In this document: positions 46,701 through 58,339 of the stretch, piece by piece
Layout: every line of letters begins with the position of its first letter
Position numbering within the stretch: position 1 is the stretch's first letter
Source of the DNA: Rhizophlyctis rosea
Taxonomy: Eukaryota > Chytridiomycota > Chytridiomycetes > Rhizophlyctidales > Rhizophlyctidaceae
Length of the DNA stretch: 64,000 nt
Assembly: GCA_027596075.1 (NCBI GenBank)
Contig: JADGJC010000092.1
Span: 1 to 64,000, forward strand
Direction of reading: 5' to 3'
Translations under genes and position numbers: made by a program
The notes under the pieces: model-generated
Seen by the model: the letters and a program-made list of their open reading frames with translations, nothing else
Databases searched by the model: none
What the model was told of the DNA's origin: nothing

Positions 46701-46947
46701 GGGCGTTTCAACACAACCCGGTGGGGTCTTTGAAACTTGCAAGGTTCTTGGCGTGAGTTTCAAACATTTGCGAGATGGGTGAAACCCCGGATTTTGAACC
46801 ACGCGTTTCTGTTGAAACCTTATGTCGAGCTTGAAACATCCCCCTTTCCCCCATCCAAACATCCGTGTCTTATTTTGCCCTTCAGCTTTCCCAAACCATC
46901 ACTCTTGACACGAACAGCATTGAAACCCCTTGCACCCTGAAGACAAA
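43728..46947. other. Long stretch with one possible gene
   Basis: Most of this 3.2 kb shows nothing. Around 44595-45270 the plus strand has a membrane-like segment (LISFSLLLMLVVVALIEWP), an acidic Cys-containing stretch from ATG 44861 (MDGLECLDSAPDGDWECSEE) with a good donor at 45003, and a following Cys-containing stretch, suggesting a multi-exon gene I cannot join with confidence. 45780-45960 is rich in TGGA words and low in complexity. Confidence 0.3.
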
Positions 46948-46954
46948 TATAAAA
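46948..46954 (+). promoter_or_regulatory. TATA box of the Pro/Ala-rich surface protein gene
   Basis: TATAAAA lies about 125 bases upstream of the ATG at 47077, a usual distance for a strongly expressed fungal gene. Confidence 0.5.
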
Positions 46955-47076
46955 CCTCAACATCCATGCCCCGATCCCCACCGTGTGTGATATCATCGAC
47001 AATCCCCAGCCCTTACCTTGTCTAATACATTTGCCTGGTCTTCCATCAACCCTCCACAGACTTTCTACCCCCCACA

Positions 47077-47993
47077 ATGCGCACGTCTACGTTCCTGCGG
47101 TACCTCGTTGTCGGAATCTTGGCTTGCGGAACGGTTGTTGCGCAACGTAAGTTTCTTTTATTTCCATTTTGAACCGTTTTGTTCGTGGGCATTTTTCCAT
47201 CGCCGCTTTCGTTCAATTTACCTTGTGATTTCGTCTGTTTATTGATGATTAACATGCTATTTGTTTTATTCATTACGCTTTTGTCAATAGCACCTACCGG
47301 GCCCGAAGTCCAAGTTGCTGGTCCCGGCGAGACCCACGCTCCTGCTCCCGGTGGAGGTGCCGCTGCTCCCGCTCCCGCTCCTGCTCCCGCTCCCGCTCCT
47401 GCAGCACCCGCTGCCGGAGGTGCAGCTCCAGCCCCAGCTCCAGCCGTTCCGCCACCTCCACCCATTGCACATGCTGGTGAGCCTGCTGTCGGAACTATTC
47501 CTGGTCTGCCGGTGAGTTTTTTCATGGTTGCAGCAGATCCGAGGTTTTTGTTTTTTTGGTTGTCAGTGCTGACATATGTTTAATGTTGTGTTGAATAGGA
47601 CTGGGTCCACATCCCCGTTATCCCGGGCGCACCTGACCCTCCTGCCGCTCCTGCGCCGGCGGCTGAGGCTCCTGCTGCAGCGGTACGGCATCACCTTCTC
47701 TTGCATTTCTGCTTTTATCCTACCCTTGCACCACGCATCTAATCTCTCTCCTTTTTTCATTCCTTCAGGAATTCAGTACAGCGGCCGCCTCCCCATCGCC
47801 AACTCCTTCCCCCACCCCGCCGGCGGCTCAAACCACCACGGCTGCTCCGGCCCCTACACCATCGCCCACGACTAGGGCTGATGAGACTAGTGCCGCGGAA
47901 TTGATGAAGGGAGGGTTGGATGCTGAGGGTGTTAGGGTTATTGCTGCGTTGTTTTGGATGGCGGTTGGTGGGGCTGTGGTTGGGTTGTTGTGA
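47077..47993 (+). CDS. Secreted Pro/Ala-rich, GPI-anchor-type protein
   Basis: Four exons with matching phases: 47077-47146, 47291-47511, 47599-47682 and 47769-47993 (199 residues). A signal peptide MRTSTFLRYLVVGILACGTV ends near VVAQ. The mature part is almost wholly Pro/Ala with Gly (runs of PAPAPAPAP) and one short DWVHIPVIPGAPD segment. Near the end ADETSAAELMKGGLDAEGV is followed by a hydrophobic tail ALFWMAVGGAVVGLL, a GPI-attachment signal. Probably a glycosylated cell-wall or surface mucin-like protein. It has no cysteines after the signal peptide and no catalytic motif. Confidence 0.75.
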
Positions 47994-48370
47994 GAGTTGG
48001 GATGATTTTTCTTATGGCGGGAGGGACTGATCATATATGTAGCATTAGTATTTCTGGATGCTGTGTGTTAGGTAATATGGGACTTTAGCATTAGAAAGGG
48101 TTTGGTGGATTTTCCATTCTGTTGGGGCGATTGGGTGGTTTTGGAGGGACGTATGTTATGATGTTATATGGAAAAATTTTAGTAATGTTCGTAGGAAAAT
48201 ACAGCCCGTAATGTTTTTACACAAAGGAGTTGTTGTTGTGGTATTGCACTTTGCGGACTTTATTCTTGGTTGTCTCTTTCATTGGGATAACATCAATTTA
48301 CGGACTGTGTGACATATTTACAGGAAGAACGATCCGAATAAAATGCAGTGCGTGCTACCACATCATTCTT

Positions 48371-48994
48371 TCACCAAGCGTGATCCGAAACCAAACAATA
48401 AACCCGGATTGCTAGTTCTGCCTTGACAAAATCTAATTTGAGGTTCATCGACATCAAATTTGTGAGAATGGCCCTGCCGCCTTGGTCCCAGTTGGTGTAG
48501 AAGGCGTGATTTAGGCGGTCTTGACCCACGATTCCGACCGACGCAAGACTGCAGTACAGGGCGCCGAAACTCACAGTTGATGAACGGTACGTGGGAAGGT
48601 GTCGAGTCAATTTGGCTAAGAAGCCGTCGTCGGTGAGTAGCTCTGGGGCGTACTTTTGGGCGAGGATGTTTATGAAGGGTCGGAGAAGGGTTTCGATTCG
48701 GGTTTCGGCGACCGCACGGATCTTGGACCCCAGGCCGTCATACCCGACGGTCCGCCAATAATAGTCTGAGATTCTTTCGTGGCCTTGTTGCACCGACCAA
48801 TGCCAGCAGTTGTCTTCTCCTTTTGTGGTGTGTCTCCAGTTGAACTCGGAGAGAACGAGGTCGTTTTGGGTGATGTTCTTGCGGGTTGTGCGGTCAGCGT
48901 TGCGAAGGTTGCGCGCGGCGATGGGGTGGCACAGTTGGGCTATGCCCTGGAGGATTTCGATTGGGAGGGGAGGTGGTGGTGAAGGGGGAGTCAT
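48371..48994 (-). CDS. F-box/ankyrin-type adaptor N-terminal domain protein
   Basis: An intact 207-codon frame; the ATG at 48994 is favoured because MTPPSPPPPLPIEILQGIA starts the conserved part; the frame is open further upstream. The segment LPIEILQGIAQLCHPIAARN then QNDLVLSEFNWRHTT and WHWSVQQGHERISDYYW resembles the N-terminal region seen before ankyrin repeats in chytrid-type repeat proteins (from memory). No clear ankyrin repeat follows; the second half is helical with ALYCSLASVGIVG and LTNLMSMNLKLDFVKAELAI. It may be a member that has lost its repeats, or the gene may continue beyond an unrecognised splice site. Confidence 0.5.
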   Translation of the reverse strand: MTPPSPPPPLPIEILQGIAQLCHPIAARNLRNADRTTRKNITQNDLVLSEFNWRHTTKGEDNCWHWSVQQGHERISDYYWRTVGYDGLGSKIRAVAETRIETLLRPFINILAQKYAPELLTDDGFLAKLTRHLPTYRSSTVSFGALYCSLASVGIVGQDRLNHAFYTNWDQGGRAILTNLMSMNLKLDFVKAELAIRVYCLVSDHAW

Positions 48995-49531
48995 GGTTGT
49001 GTGGAGTTGTGTTTTGGTGCGATTTGGTTGGCTGTGATGTTGACGGTGGTGCGGATGTTGGGGAGCGTGTGAAGATCTTCTTTGAAGATCCGAGCAGGAG
49101 TGTGGAGGATTGCTGGGTTTTGTTCTTCCTGCTGTGGCTTGTGCAACGTGTCGCTGCTGTGAGCATCGTAGGACCCTGACCAGGACCCTGCATATCCGAA
49201 GCAATTCCGAGCTTCGGACTGATGGGTTGTGGGCAAGTGCCACGCCATGGCGCGTTCCACACGTCACCCTGGAGGCCCCTTCTGCTTACTAATAACATGC
49301 CATTTTACAAATTGAGGCCTGTTCCCCCACACCCCCCCAGCATGCCCACTGGCCGAGTGCTAATAATAAAACAGGGAGCTGTGGAGGGCCCCTCCCTCTT
49401 TTCCTCAAAGACAAGATCCACCAATCCTTTCCATGTTGTCCACTTTCCCTCGCTTGACAACCCGAAAGCTATTCCCATCCACGCACCGCATCTCCGTCAA
49501 CCAAACCTTCAACCTCAAACAATTTTCTTCA

Positions 49532-50647
49532 ATGGCTTCTGCTCCTATTACTTTGTACACTTGGGGTAGGTGGTGTTCCTTTGTTGTGCGGTTCTTGCAA
49601 TAAACAGAAAATTGACGATTCGCCTTTCTGGATCCATTTGATTTACAGGAACTCCCAACGGCCACAAGGCCAGCATCGTGTTGGAGGAGTTGGGTTTGCA
49701 ATATGATGTGAGTTTGTTCTTCCCTCTCGTTCCATGGGAATGAGCGGATGTCGGAATGAGCGGATGTCGGTGTACCGCGTCACGATCCCACAGTCTAAAA
49801 TCTCTAGAAAACTCTTGACATTGACATTGACTATAGGTCAAGCCCATCAACATCTCCACCAACGTCCAAAAAGAGGAATGGTTCCTGAAAATCAACCCCA
49901 ACGGTCGCATCCCCGCTATCGTTGATCACAAACGGTAATGCGTGATTCCAGCCATCAAACAAATGCACCATAGTTGAACCAGAGAATTGATGATACCTAT
50001 CTCTCTGACCATCAGCGGTGACTTCAACGTCTTCGAAACCGGTGCAATCATGCTCTACCTCGCAGAACACTACGACCCCGAACACAGAATCTACCCCGCA
50101 GACGCCGATGCCCGCTCCTCCGTCATCCAATGGCTCATGTTCCAAATGGCCGGCGTCGGACCCGTAAGTTTCTGATTCCCCTCTTATTCTTCAATCCTAC
50201 ATCCCCATCACCAATCTCACACCCACCGTCCACAAACAGATGCAAGGCCAAGCAAACCACTTCTACAAATTTGCACCCGAGAAAATCCCTTACGCCATCA
50301 AACGCTACCAAGACGAGACCCTCCGTCTCTACAAGGTTCTCGAGCGGGGTCTTAGTGAGCCCACTGCGGATGGAAAGGAAAGGGAGTGGTTGAGCATTGA
50401 CAACAAGTACTCTATTGCGGATATTGCGAATTACTCATGGGTAAGGATTCATGACTTTAGTGGGGTGAGCTTGGATGAGGTGCCGAAGGTCAAGGCTTGG
50501 GCGGATAAGATTGGGGTAGGTGCTTTTGGTTTTGTTAATATTCTTCGTCGTTAGTGTTGCGGGAGTTAGACACTGATATTATCTCAACTCTTCCTTGACT
50601 AGGCCCGCCCGGCGGTGCAGAGGGGGCTCAACGTGCCGGCCAAATAA
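49532..50647 (+). CDS. Glutathione S-transferase, Ure2p/YghU type
   Basis: Six exons, all phase-consistent: 49532-49565, 49649-49707, 49837-49934, 50016-50163, 50240-50515 and 50603-50647, giving 219 residues. The thioredoxin-fold N-domain shows [20 protein letters not shown], then [20 protein letters not shown] with the cis-Pro loop and [17 protein letters not shown], the glutathione-binding segment. The all-helical C-domain has [20 protein letters not shown] and [20 protein letters not shown]. The enzyme conjugates or reduces with glutathione in the cytosol; some relatives act as disulfide reductases or, in yeast, as the nitrogen regulator Ure2. An intact gene, typical in length. Confidence 0.9.
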
Positions 50648-51094
50648 GTTTCTTGAAAACATAGAGTTTTGGTCTGGTCTTGCAATTTATGGCGACGATG
50701 TACATATGACAAAATGCAAATAAGAAACGCTGTTTGTGAAACCTTTGGTTTTGATGCTATTGGAGCTTTCCAGTGACATCTTTTTGCGCAAAGTAACACC
50801 TCCTCATATCACATCTCACATTCAACCTCTGTCATCCACGGCAATTTGTGGTACGATGCGAAATCACCAAATCCGAAGGCAAGGTTCTCCATCCGCCCTT
50901 TTGTGATTTACAGGCTGTTTGCATTGTGTATGTAAATTGGTTGAACTTGAACAAAAAGCTCCAGCGCCAGCCACGCGCAGCAATCTCTAAGTAAGGTCTA
51001 GAAAACTCGAATGGAGTCATGGGTCAACCCGTTTCCCCTCCGCCTTCCTTCTTCCACACTACCCAAAACATTCATAGTCGCCTTCATTACCACA
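50648..51094. other. Spacer, nothing recognised
   Basis: Downstream of the transferase gene. An alternative in-frame ATG for the next gene lies at 51011. Confidence 0.5.
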
Positions 51095-51505
51095 ATGACC
51101 GAACCGCAACCAACCACAGTTGCATGCCCTACCTGTCACGGCACTGGTGTAGTTGGTGTTGTAAGCTCAATCCAACTATTATACCACACCCTCCCACCCG
51201 TCCTCCAGAAAGTCTGGACAGACGAAGCACGTCAACGCAACCCCGAATCATTCCAAATCGTCGCATCTCTGTGGGCCGCTGGAGCCGCGGACCCTACGAA
51301 ACAAGCGAAGTGGGGTGTGGGGTCGCCTGAAGGTCAACTGTGGTTTGATGACCAGGAGTCGGCTACGGAGGCGTGGAGGGTGTTGGGGGAGAAGTATGAG
51401 GGTTTGGTGCATATGGGAGCTATGAAGGGGTGTAAACCTACAGCAAAATTGTGCGGGATGGGAAATTATATTGGGAATTATGGATCCAATGTCTGTTCAC
51501 CCTAG
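51095..51505 (+). CDS. Small protein with CxxCxGxG motif, unknown
   Basis: A single exon of 136 residues from ATG 51095 (MTEPQPTTVA); an in-frame ATG at 51011 would add 28 residues. It opens with CPTCHGTGVVGVV, the CxxCxGxG half-motif of DnaJ-type zinc ribbons, but only one copy is present, so it cannot form the usual four-Cys site alone. Later features are LYHTLPPVLQKVWTDEARQR, GSPEGQLWFDDQESATEAWR and near the end KGCKPTAKLCGMGNYIGNYG. I recognise no family. The sequence looks like a folded cytosolic protein. Confidence 0.55.
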   Translation: MTEPQPTTVACPTCHGTGVVGVVSSIQLLYHTLPPVLQKVWTDEARQRNPESFQIVASLWAAGAADPTKQAKWGVGSPEGQLWFDDQESATEAWRVLGEKYEGLVHMGAMKGCKPTAKLCGMGNYIGNYGSNVCSP

Positions 51506-51723
51506 ATTATGGCTGATGGCAATTTATTTTATACTTGCATTGAGCGACTTTCATGTTGAGTTTCGGGTGTTGGGCAATTGCACAGTTTTGCTTGCTTATG
51601 TAATACATGTTTGGTTACATTGTAGTACGTTGTACTACCGTCGCAATACTTTTGGTCCCTCCCAACAATACACCAGATGCTTTTCTTCAAGCTTTCAAGT
51701 TCTCCTCTGAGGCGATCGTTGAG

Positions 51724-53183
51724 ATGGATTTCCAACGGTACACCAGACAACGAAAGCAAATGAAGAAAGAAGACGCGAACTCAAGGGCATCGTCACCGAA
51801 AGGTGTTACCGCTCCGTCTCGTCCGCGTCCACCTCCCGCATCCAACTTCCCCCGCTTCGCACTCCTCACGCTCCTCTTCCTCACCTCCGCCTACCTCACC
51901 TACACCTTCGCGCCCCTCCTCTTCCCAACCAAACAGTCTCATACGCACATGAAAACCAATCAAGAACAGCAAGAATCCCCTTCCACCAGGCCTCGAGAAG
52001 TCCCCGACATAACAATCCCAGCCCCACCCTTCTCCCTCCCCCCAACCCCAACCAACACCCCCCCCCCCCCCCCCCGAGGTTGCCGGGGGGGCGGGCCCCG
52101 CGCCCCCCCCCCCCCCAACCGCGGCCCCCCCCCCGCCCAAANNNNNNNNNNGACTCCTGGACCCGCTCCCCCTCCTACTCCCCCACCCCCCTCCGCATAG
52201 TAGCCGTAGGCGACTTCCACGGCGACCTCCCCCACACAAGCCGCGTCCTCCGCCTCGCCAACATCACCGACTCCTCCAACAACTGGATCGGAAACGACAC
52301 CGTTTTCGTCCAAACCGGCGATATTGTCGACAGAGGTCCAGACACGATCGAGTTATACAAAATGATGCATAGATTGCAGTGGCAGGCGTCTTGGACGGGT
52401 GGAGCTGTTGTGCCGCTTTTGGGGAACCATGAGGTTATGAATATGATGGAGGATTATAGATATGTTACTAAGGAGGATATTGAGAGTTTTGGCGGGGTGG
52501 AGGAGAGGAAACGGGCTTGGAGTCGGGAAGGTACCGTTTCACACCAATCTTCAATTTTCAAGTCATTCATTACCATATCTAACTCTCCCTCCCCACCAAC
52601 CCACCCCAGGCTGGCTCGGCACCTACCTCCGCACCCTAAACATAACCGCCCTAATCAACGGAACACTCTTCCTCCACGGCGGTCTACACCCGAAATGGAC
52701 CGTGCCGTCTGTTGATACACTAAACGCTGAAGCGAGAAATCACCTCTTGACAAAAACACCAACGGAGTTGTGGAATGTGCCACTTTTCGGTGGTGATGGA
52801 CCACTGTGGTATAGGGGGTATGCGTTGGAGGGTGAGGAAACTGTTTGTGGGGTTTTGGATGAGACATTGAAGATTTTGAAGGTATGCTGTTCAAAAAAAC
52901 CCGTTTACTTTCCTAACCCTTGTCATAGTTTCTCAATGATGTTTTGCAACCGGACAAGAACCACTCTAACACACTTCATTTTCATTCTCCGTAGGCAAAC
53001 AGAATGGTGATAGGACACACCCCACAACGTGATGGGCGAATTCTTTCCCGCTGTAAAGGCCGGGTGTTTGTTGTCGATGTGGGGATTTCGCGTGTGTATG
53101 GGGGCAATGCGGCGGCGTTGGAGATTGTGGGGGATAGAGTTAGGGCGTTGTATCCTAGTGGGAAGGTAGTGCGGTTGGTGTAG
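51724..53183 (+). CDS. Membrane-anchored metallophosphatase (SLP-like), with assembly gap
   Basis: Exons to 52531, 52610-52881 and 52995-53183; junctions are in phase. The N-terminus is basic with one membrane segment (FPRFALLTLLFLTSAYLTYT, about residues 40-65), then a Pro-rich stalk that runs into a C-rich tract and a ten-N gap (52142-52151), across which the frame cannot be followed. The catalytic domain has all motifs: VAVGDFHGD, QTGDIVDRGPD, LLGNHEVMNMM, INGTLFLHGGLHPKW and VIGHTPQRDGRI. This set fits the Shewanella-like protein phosphatase (SLP) group of the calcineurin-like superfamily, dephosphorylating proteins. The anchor predicts a lumenal or extracellular catalytic side or the reverse; orientation is not clear. 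Confidence 0.85.
52142..52151. other. Assembly gap (ten N) in C-rich tract
   Basis: Ten N flanked by long C runs (52060-52140) within the Pro-rich stalk of the phosphatase. Sequence on both sides is likely unreliable. Confidence 0.95.
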
Positions 53184-54874
53184 ATTGAGATTTGGTGTGG
53201 GTGGAGGTGGAAGTGGTTTTTGGGTGCGAGGGGTTTAGGGGAGATGGTGTTGTTTGGTGAGTATTGGTTTGGTATAGGGTTCGGGGGAGAGGTCATGGTT
53301 TGGAGGCGGAATGGTAGTTGGAAATGATTATTGACAGATCTTGATTATCTCGCGTCCCTACAGCAACCTCCGCAAGTTACCCCACTATCAAATCCCAGTG
53401 CCACATCCGCCTCGTTGCATCTGACATGTCAACCATACGCGGTTTACTATTCCCATCGCATCTATCTTTTCCATGTAAACGGCCACTCCTTGAATATACC
53501 GCACACTTCGCCATCAGAATCCGCAGACGTTTATGAGGACAGGTCCCAATTGGTAGAAGATATCACACGCGACAGACACTTTTCTGATGTGCAAATCCAT
53601 TCAGAGGCAGAGGCAGGACATTGTTGATGGCAATCTGGGAGCGGGATCGAACCGCACCAATGAGCACGCAAACAAGTTGCAAGAAGCTCACATTTTTCAG
53701 ATCTGAAAAGCCCAACGTCCCACCTCTTTTTCTGACTGGTCCCTGGTGGAGGTAACTTTACCACGTATTGTGTGTATCATACGCAACCCCCAAGTGCAAT
53801 ACTACCTGTTGGCATCTCGCTTTGGTGCTTATGCCCTCAGACACCGAACTCACCTAAGGCGAACCCCATAATTGGTGCTGGTTGCCTGTTGATAGTTTTT
53901 TCCCTCCTGACCCTTTTGTTTCGTCGTGAGCGGGTCCATACTTTACATATATTGCACTTTTTGTACTGGACTTTTTGTCCTTTCCTCGAGACTTTTTGTC
54001 CCTTTTTCTTTCACGTTTCGTCAGAGGGAACGCGTGTCCCAAAGACAGGAAAACCAAGACACTCCTACACCCCATCCACGTCCTCGTGCCTGGATTCGCC
54101 CTCGTGGGGAACCCGATTGTTCATGCGCCACCATTGACCTCCCCCGGTGCTCGTGCTTCCCAAATTGTAGCCAAGCCGGCACTGCCCGGATCACAGACAG
54201 AGCGAGAATGGTCCACTTAGCAATGGGAGAGGGCGGGGTAGTAACTATATGTCGCAGGTGGAGTAATGCAAAGGGAAACAGTTGGACGAGTGGATGGCGG
54301 TAACCGATTGAAGGCGCTGTAAATGGAGGATGACCTCCACCACCCCTGACGACCAAAAAGGTGACGGACCCCTACAGGTTGAATGCAGCAAGGGCCATGG
54401 AGTTACCCGCTCTTGAACGGCTGGATGACTGGTTTACCGGGATGGGGGGAAAGAGAGCGAGATTGAATAATTCTGAAGGACAAAGAATGTGTGGGTGGTG
54501 GACTGGCTTTATGCTTTTGCGAAGCCAAAGGGAAACCAAAGGGGAGCCAAAGCAAAGTCAAAGTGAAGTCAAAGTGACTCATGAGGGATGATCACATTCA
54601 TGATTTCATCACTGCCTTTCCTGGCGATAATCGATCATGCTTTATTCGGATGATATTGGGGTTGAATGACGGGATTAGTAAGCCGGAGGTTGATAATTTC
54701 CCGGTATCAGGTCAAGCCACTATTGGAATGAGACTGTCACTCTGTCACTCTGTCAATGACATGATGGACATGTTCCCCCCCAATTCATCCGCGGGGTCGC
54801 GACGCGTCAACAACCAATGCAACCCTGGCCGCGCTTTCCCATCCGCCAAGCACATCCTCTCGAATGACGTCGCT
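53184..54874. other. Intergenic, repeats but no gene
   Basis: No supported gene. ACTTTTTGTCC-like words recur three times at 53955-54002. At 54521-54580 a degenerate ten-base word AAGCCAAAG/AAGTCAAAG repeats about six times, probably in the ADH upstream region. A B-box-like word on the minus strand near 53645-53655 does not fold into a full tRNA. Confidence 0.45.
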
Positions 54875-54882
54875 TATAAATA
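54875..54882 (+). promoter_or_regulatory. TATA box of the alcohol dehydrogenase gene
   Basis: TATAAATA about 134 bases before the ATG at 55016, followed by a pyrimidine-rich leader. This is typical of a highly expressed fungal metabolic gene. Confidence 0.6.
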
Positions 54883-55015
54883 GCACCCCTCACTCTCCAG
54901 ACTGACTCACACTTCCTTCAAACTCATCTCTGTCCAAAACTACCACTATTTCATTGAAGATAGGCACTGCGCTCCCACTCTCCCACGCTACAAAACACGT
55001 TCACATCCATTAACA

Positions 55016-56392
55016 ATGTCGAAATACCCAAAGACCTGCAAGGCCCTCACCATCCCCGACACAAAGGCAAAACTCGAATTGAAGGAGGTCCCCGTCAACG
55101 AACCAAAAGAAGGCGAGATCCTCATCAAGGTTCAGGCCTGCGGTGTCTGCCATTCAGACTATGGCGTCATTCAGGGAGAGTTTGGTCCTTTGTGAGTATT
55201 ATAATCGGGAAAGATATTGGTTTCATTTTGACTTTTCGCCAGAGTCGCGTGTTGGGGTTTTTTGATTGACAACAGAGACTCATGGCAATGCGAACAACAG
55301 GGCCAAGAAAGGCTTGATCCCCGGCCACGAAATCATTGGCACCGTCGTTGCTGTGGGTCCGAATGAGAAGCGTTGGAAGGAGGGTGACCGTGTTGGTGGT
55401 GGGTGGCATGGTGGTCATGACGGTGTCTGCAAGAGCTGCAACCGTGGGCTCTTCCAGTGCTGTGACCATGCCGCTGTCAATGGTGTCTCCAAGGATGGTG
55501 GTTGTGAGTATCATTCATGTCGTTTTGTTGCGTGGGATGATTATGAGGGGATTAGTGCACGCATTGGGCGTGTTTTGTGACTGTTGTCGGAATCCGAGGT
55601 GTGGACGCTGGAGAAGTGATGAACATGGAATAATTGAAACTTCGACTCAAACAGATGCAGAATACGCAACCCTCCGCTCCGAAGCCGCCGTCAAAATCCC
55701 CACCGACATCGACGCAGCCGAAGCCGCTCCCCTCCTCTGCGCCGGCGTCACAGTCTTCAACGGCATCCGCCAAATGAACATCATCGCCGGTGGTACCGTC
55801 GCCATCCAAGGTCTTGGCGGTCTCGGTCATCTCGCTCTTCAGTATTCCCGGAAAATGGGTTACCGGACAGTCGCCCTCTCGAGAGACGCTAGCAAGAAGG
55901 ACTTCGCGACCAAGTTGGGTGCGACGGATTACATTGATGGGAGTAAAGGGGACTCGGCCAAAGCGTTGCAGGAGATGGGAGGAGCGGATTTGATTGTTGT
56001 TACGGCTCCCAACCCGGAGATTGTGAAGAATCTTGTTGGGGGGTTGGCGGTTAAGGGGAAGTTGTTGATTTTGGCTCGTGAGTATGCCGGTTGCTGATGA
56101 GTTTCATAGCATTCTATTTCTCCTCTGACACAAATACTAAACTCCAAAAACGTCCCCTCCGACAGCTGTCGGCGACGTCGCCATCAGCTCCCTTGCCCTC
56201 ATCGGCAAAGGTGCCTCTGTCCACGGCTGGCCTTCTGGCCACGCTCTCGACAGCGAGGAAGCCATCGCCTTTGCCAAGATCCACGGTGTCAAGTGCATGG
56301 TGGAGAAGTTTCCGTTGGAGAAGGCGCAGGAAGCCATGGATCATATGATTGAGGGGAAGGTTAGGTTCAGGAGCGTGTTGGTCCTCCAGTAA
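55016..56392 (+). CDS. Zinc-dependent alcohol dehydrogenase (MDR family)
   Basis: Four exons in phase: 55016-55191, 55301-55503, 55655-56077 and 56166-56392, giving 342 residues, the usual length. Catalytic zinc ligands are visible: Cys in QACGVCHSDYG, His in LIPGHEIIG and Cys in LLCAGVTVF. The structural-zinc lobe reads GGHDGVCKSCNRGLFQCC, the variant of fungal ADHs in which the first ligand position is not Cys. The Rossmann motif is GLGGLGHLALQYSRKMG, about residue 175. Reaction: interconversion of alcohols and aldehydes with NAD(P)H in the cytosol; the substrate cannot be told. The second exon starts at 55301 (AKKGLIPGHE); an earlier AG would break the frame. An intact gene with its own TATA box. 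Confidence 0.92.
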
Positions 56393-57470
56393 CGTGGTGG
56401 TTGGTGAAGGGTTTGGTATGGGTGGAATTTTCTTTCTTCGTGTATTTTCTCATTGAATTTTGTATATTGCTTTTGTTTGCTTGTGAGTTTCTCGAGTTCT
56501 TTGTTCTGTTGGATTGAGTGTCATCGCTTTGGTCAATGCGTTAAGTTGGATGCGGATGGGCTGAAATTCTGTGAACTGTCATTCCTTTGTTGCGAGTCTT
56601 TTGTTGCGGGCTGTCGCATCACTTTCCATTGAGGAGATCAACCATACATCAAGTCATTAGCAGTCTGTTGAATTTCGAACCCCCATTCGAAACTGAAGCG
56701 ACGGAGCCCTCTTGAGGAACGTAATCTTCACTGGATAAGCGTGCGTGCATGGCGAATTCGCCATGTGTTTCAAGCTGCACCTATTAACCCGTGGCGCAGG
56801 GGGCGCGTCGCGATCGCAAACGCGATCACTGATTTTATGTGCTTCTGCCTCTGCCCACTCCTCACTTATGCTAGTTTGATCACCACAGCTGGACCATCTA
56901 ACTGTCAGAAACGGACCGCTTTTTCCTTTCGTCATGGGAAAGAGCCTTGTCATTCTCCCTATCGGCATCTCGACATAGGAGTGGGTAAGTTCACGGACCC
57001 TTGAATGCTTGACAGTTCGCTTCCGACGAGTAACCTCTGGTTTTGCTAACCATAGTAAACAGTCTCCTCGCACATAGACGATCGGAATATCGCGACCCAC
57101 GCGTTTCAGGCACAAATTACTTGTAGGTAAACCATGGTCCTGCCTGGAGCAACCCTCTCTGCGTATTTTTCATTATATGATGTCGTCAGACGCGACAGAT
57201 ATACTCAACCGCCACTTCTTGAAAACGTCACCTCTAAAACGCTCCGGCTGTTGTTATCTGACTTTGTGAGTTAACGGTAAACTATGATGCCGTTCAGGCA
57301 GTTGCATCTTGCCAACCGTGATTCAAACTTCGAAAATGCAGGACGTTGCGACTAGCCCACTAAAAGAACGCGTTTCGACCGTACGGATGATTGCGGCCTC
57401 GTGAGTGTCTGGGAGGACTGGCTGCATCAACGCAACACAGAAGTCTGACGTGCTTCAACTCGTTCCACAG
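56393..57470. other. Intergenic, nothing recognised
   Basis: The first 250 bases are the 3' region of the dehydrogenase. Short exon-like pieces near 57345-57410 (DVATSPLKERVSTVRMIAAS) precede the p23 segment but are not assigned. Confidence 0.4.
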
Positions 57471-57960
57471 CAACCCCGTTCTGACTCCTAAAATCCTTTG
57501 GGATCAATGGACCGAGGAGAGCTTCCTCACGATCAACGTTTCTGACGTGAAGGATCCCAAGATCGATCTCCAGCCAACCATGCTTTCTTTCGACGGCGAA
57601 TCGGCAGGAAGGTGTTACAAATTCGGAGCTGAATTTAACAAGGAGGTGGACCCAGAGGTATGCTCCGAACGGTTTAGCTTTCAAAAACGACTTTACTGAA
57701 CAATGGCGTGGATAGGCTTCTAAAATCAACTACCGCAATCATAAGTCGTATAAACGACGGGAAGATGTCTATGCGTTGACTTATCCCTTTTTTCCTTCAG
57801 CTCCATTCGTTCCATTTCCTGGTATGTTTGTTTACATCAGTGCGAATCTGTCGCCGATCAATCAAGCTGATTCAATGCTCCCTATGGGTGTATCAGGATA
57901 TGACGTCCCTCCATACGGCGTTCGCCGGTTGTTTGCCATCCACTTTCGAGAACACGAGTA
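57471..57960 (+). pseudogene. SBA1: p23/Sba1 co-chaperone (CS domain), truncated
   Basis: The exon beginning near 57471 reads NPVLTPKILWDQWTEESFLT, INVSDVKDPKIDLQPTMLSF, YKFGAEFNKEVDPE, the beginning of the CS domain of Hsp90 co-chaperone p23. After a 58-base intron comes ASKINYRNHKSYKRREDVYA and then sequence that no longer resembles p23 and stops at 57960. The conserved WPRL segment and the acidic tail are missing. Coding quality in the first exon is high. Immediately downstream (58340 on) the coatomer copy begins in mid-gene, so p23 and coatomer fragments are fused. A truncated duplicate is likely. Confidence 0.7.
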
Positions 57961-58339
57961 GGTCGGTTGACAGTTAATTGAACGGGTTCCGCCGAGAGAT
58001 TCGAAGTTGCGAATTTCGTATGGGACGAAGGTCTAGCTCTATTGCAGCAGAACAACCTCATGTGTGTTCAGTACTTTGGAGATGTTCTCACTGAGGTATG
58101 CTTGATCACCTTCCTTTCACGAGGTCATGGCAATCTGAAATCAATGTCAAACACCAGTATCTACGCGTCTTGGACCCTTACGATTCGGTCTACTGCCACC
58201 ACTACGGCTAAATTCGTGAGTTCGTGAATCATCAACTCGCTACCCCATCCGGTTCCGCCAATGACATCGCCCTGAAACGCTTCGTTCCTCGTTGCAAAAT
58301 GACATTCAATATCTGGCACCATCGTCCAAACCGCTGTTC

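Noticed and set aside
53641..53720. Minus-strand tRNA candidate with a GGTTCGATCCC B box
   Set aside because: The acceptor stem pairs only five of seven bases and no seven-base anticodon loop with a proper stem can be formed.
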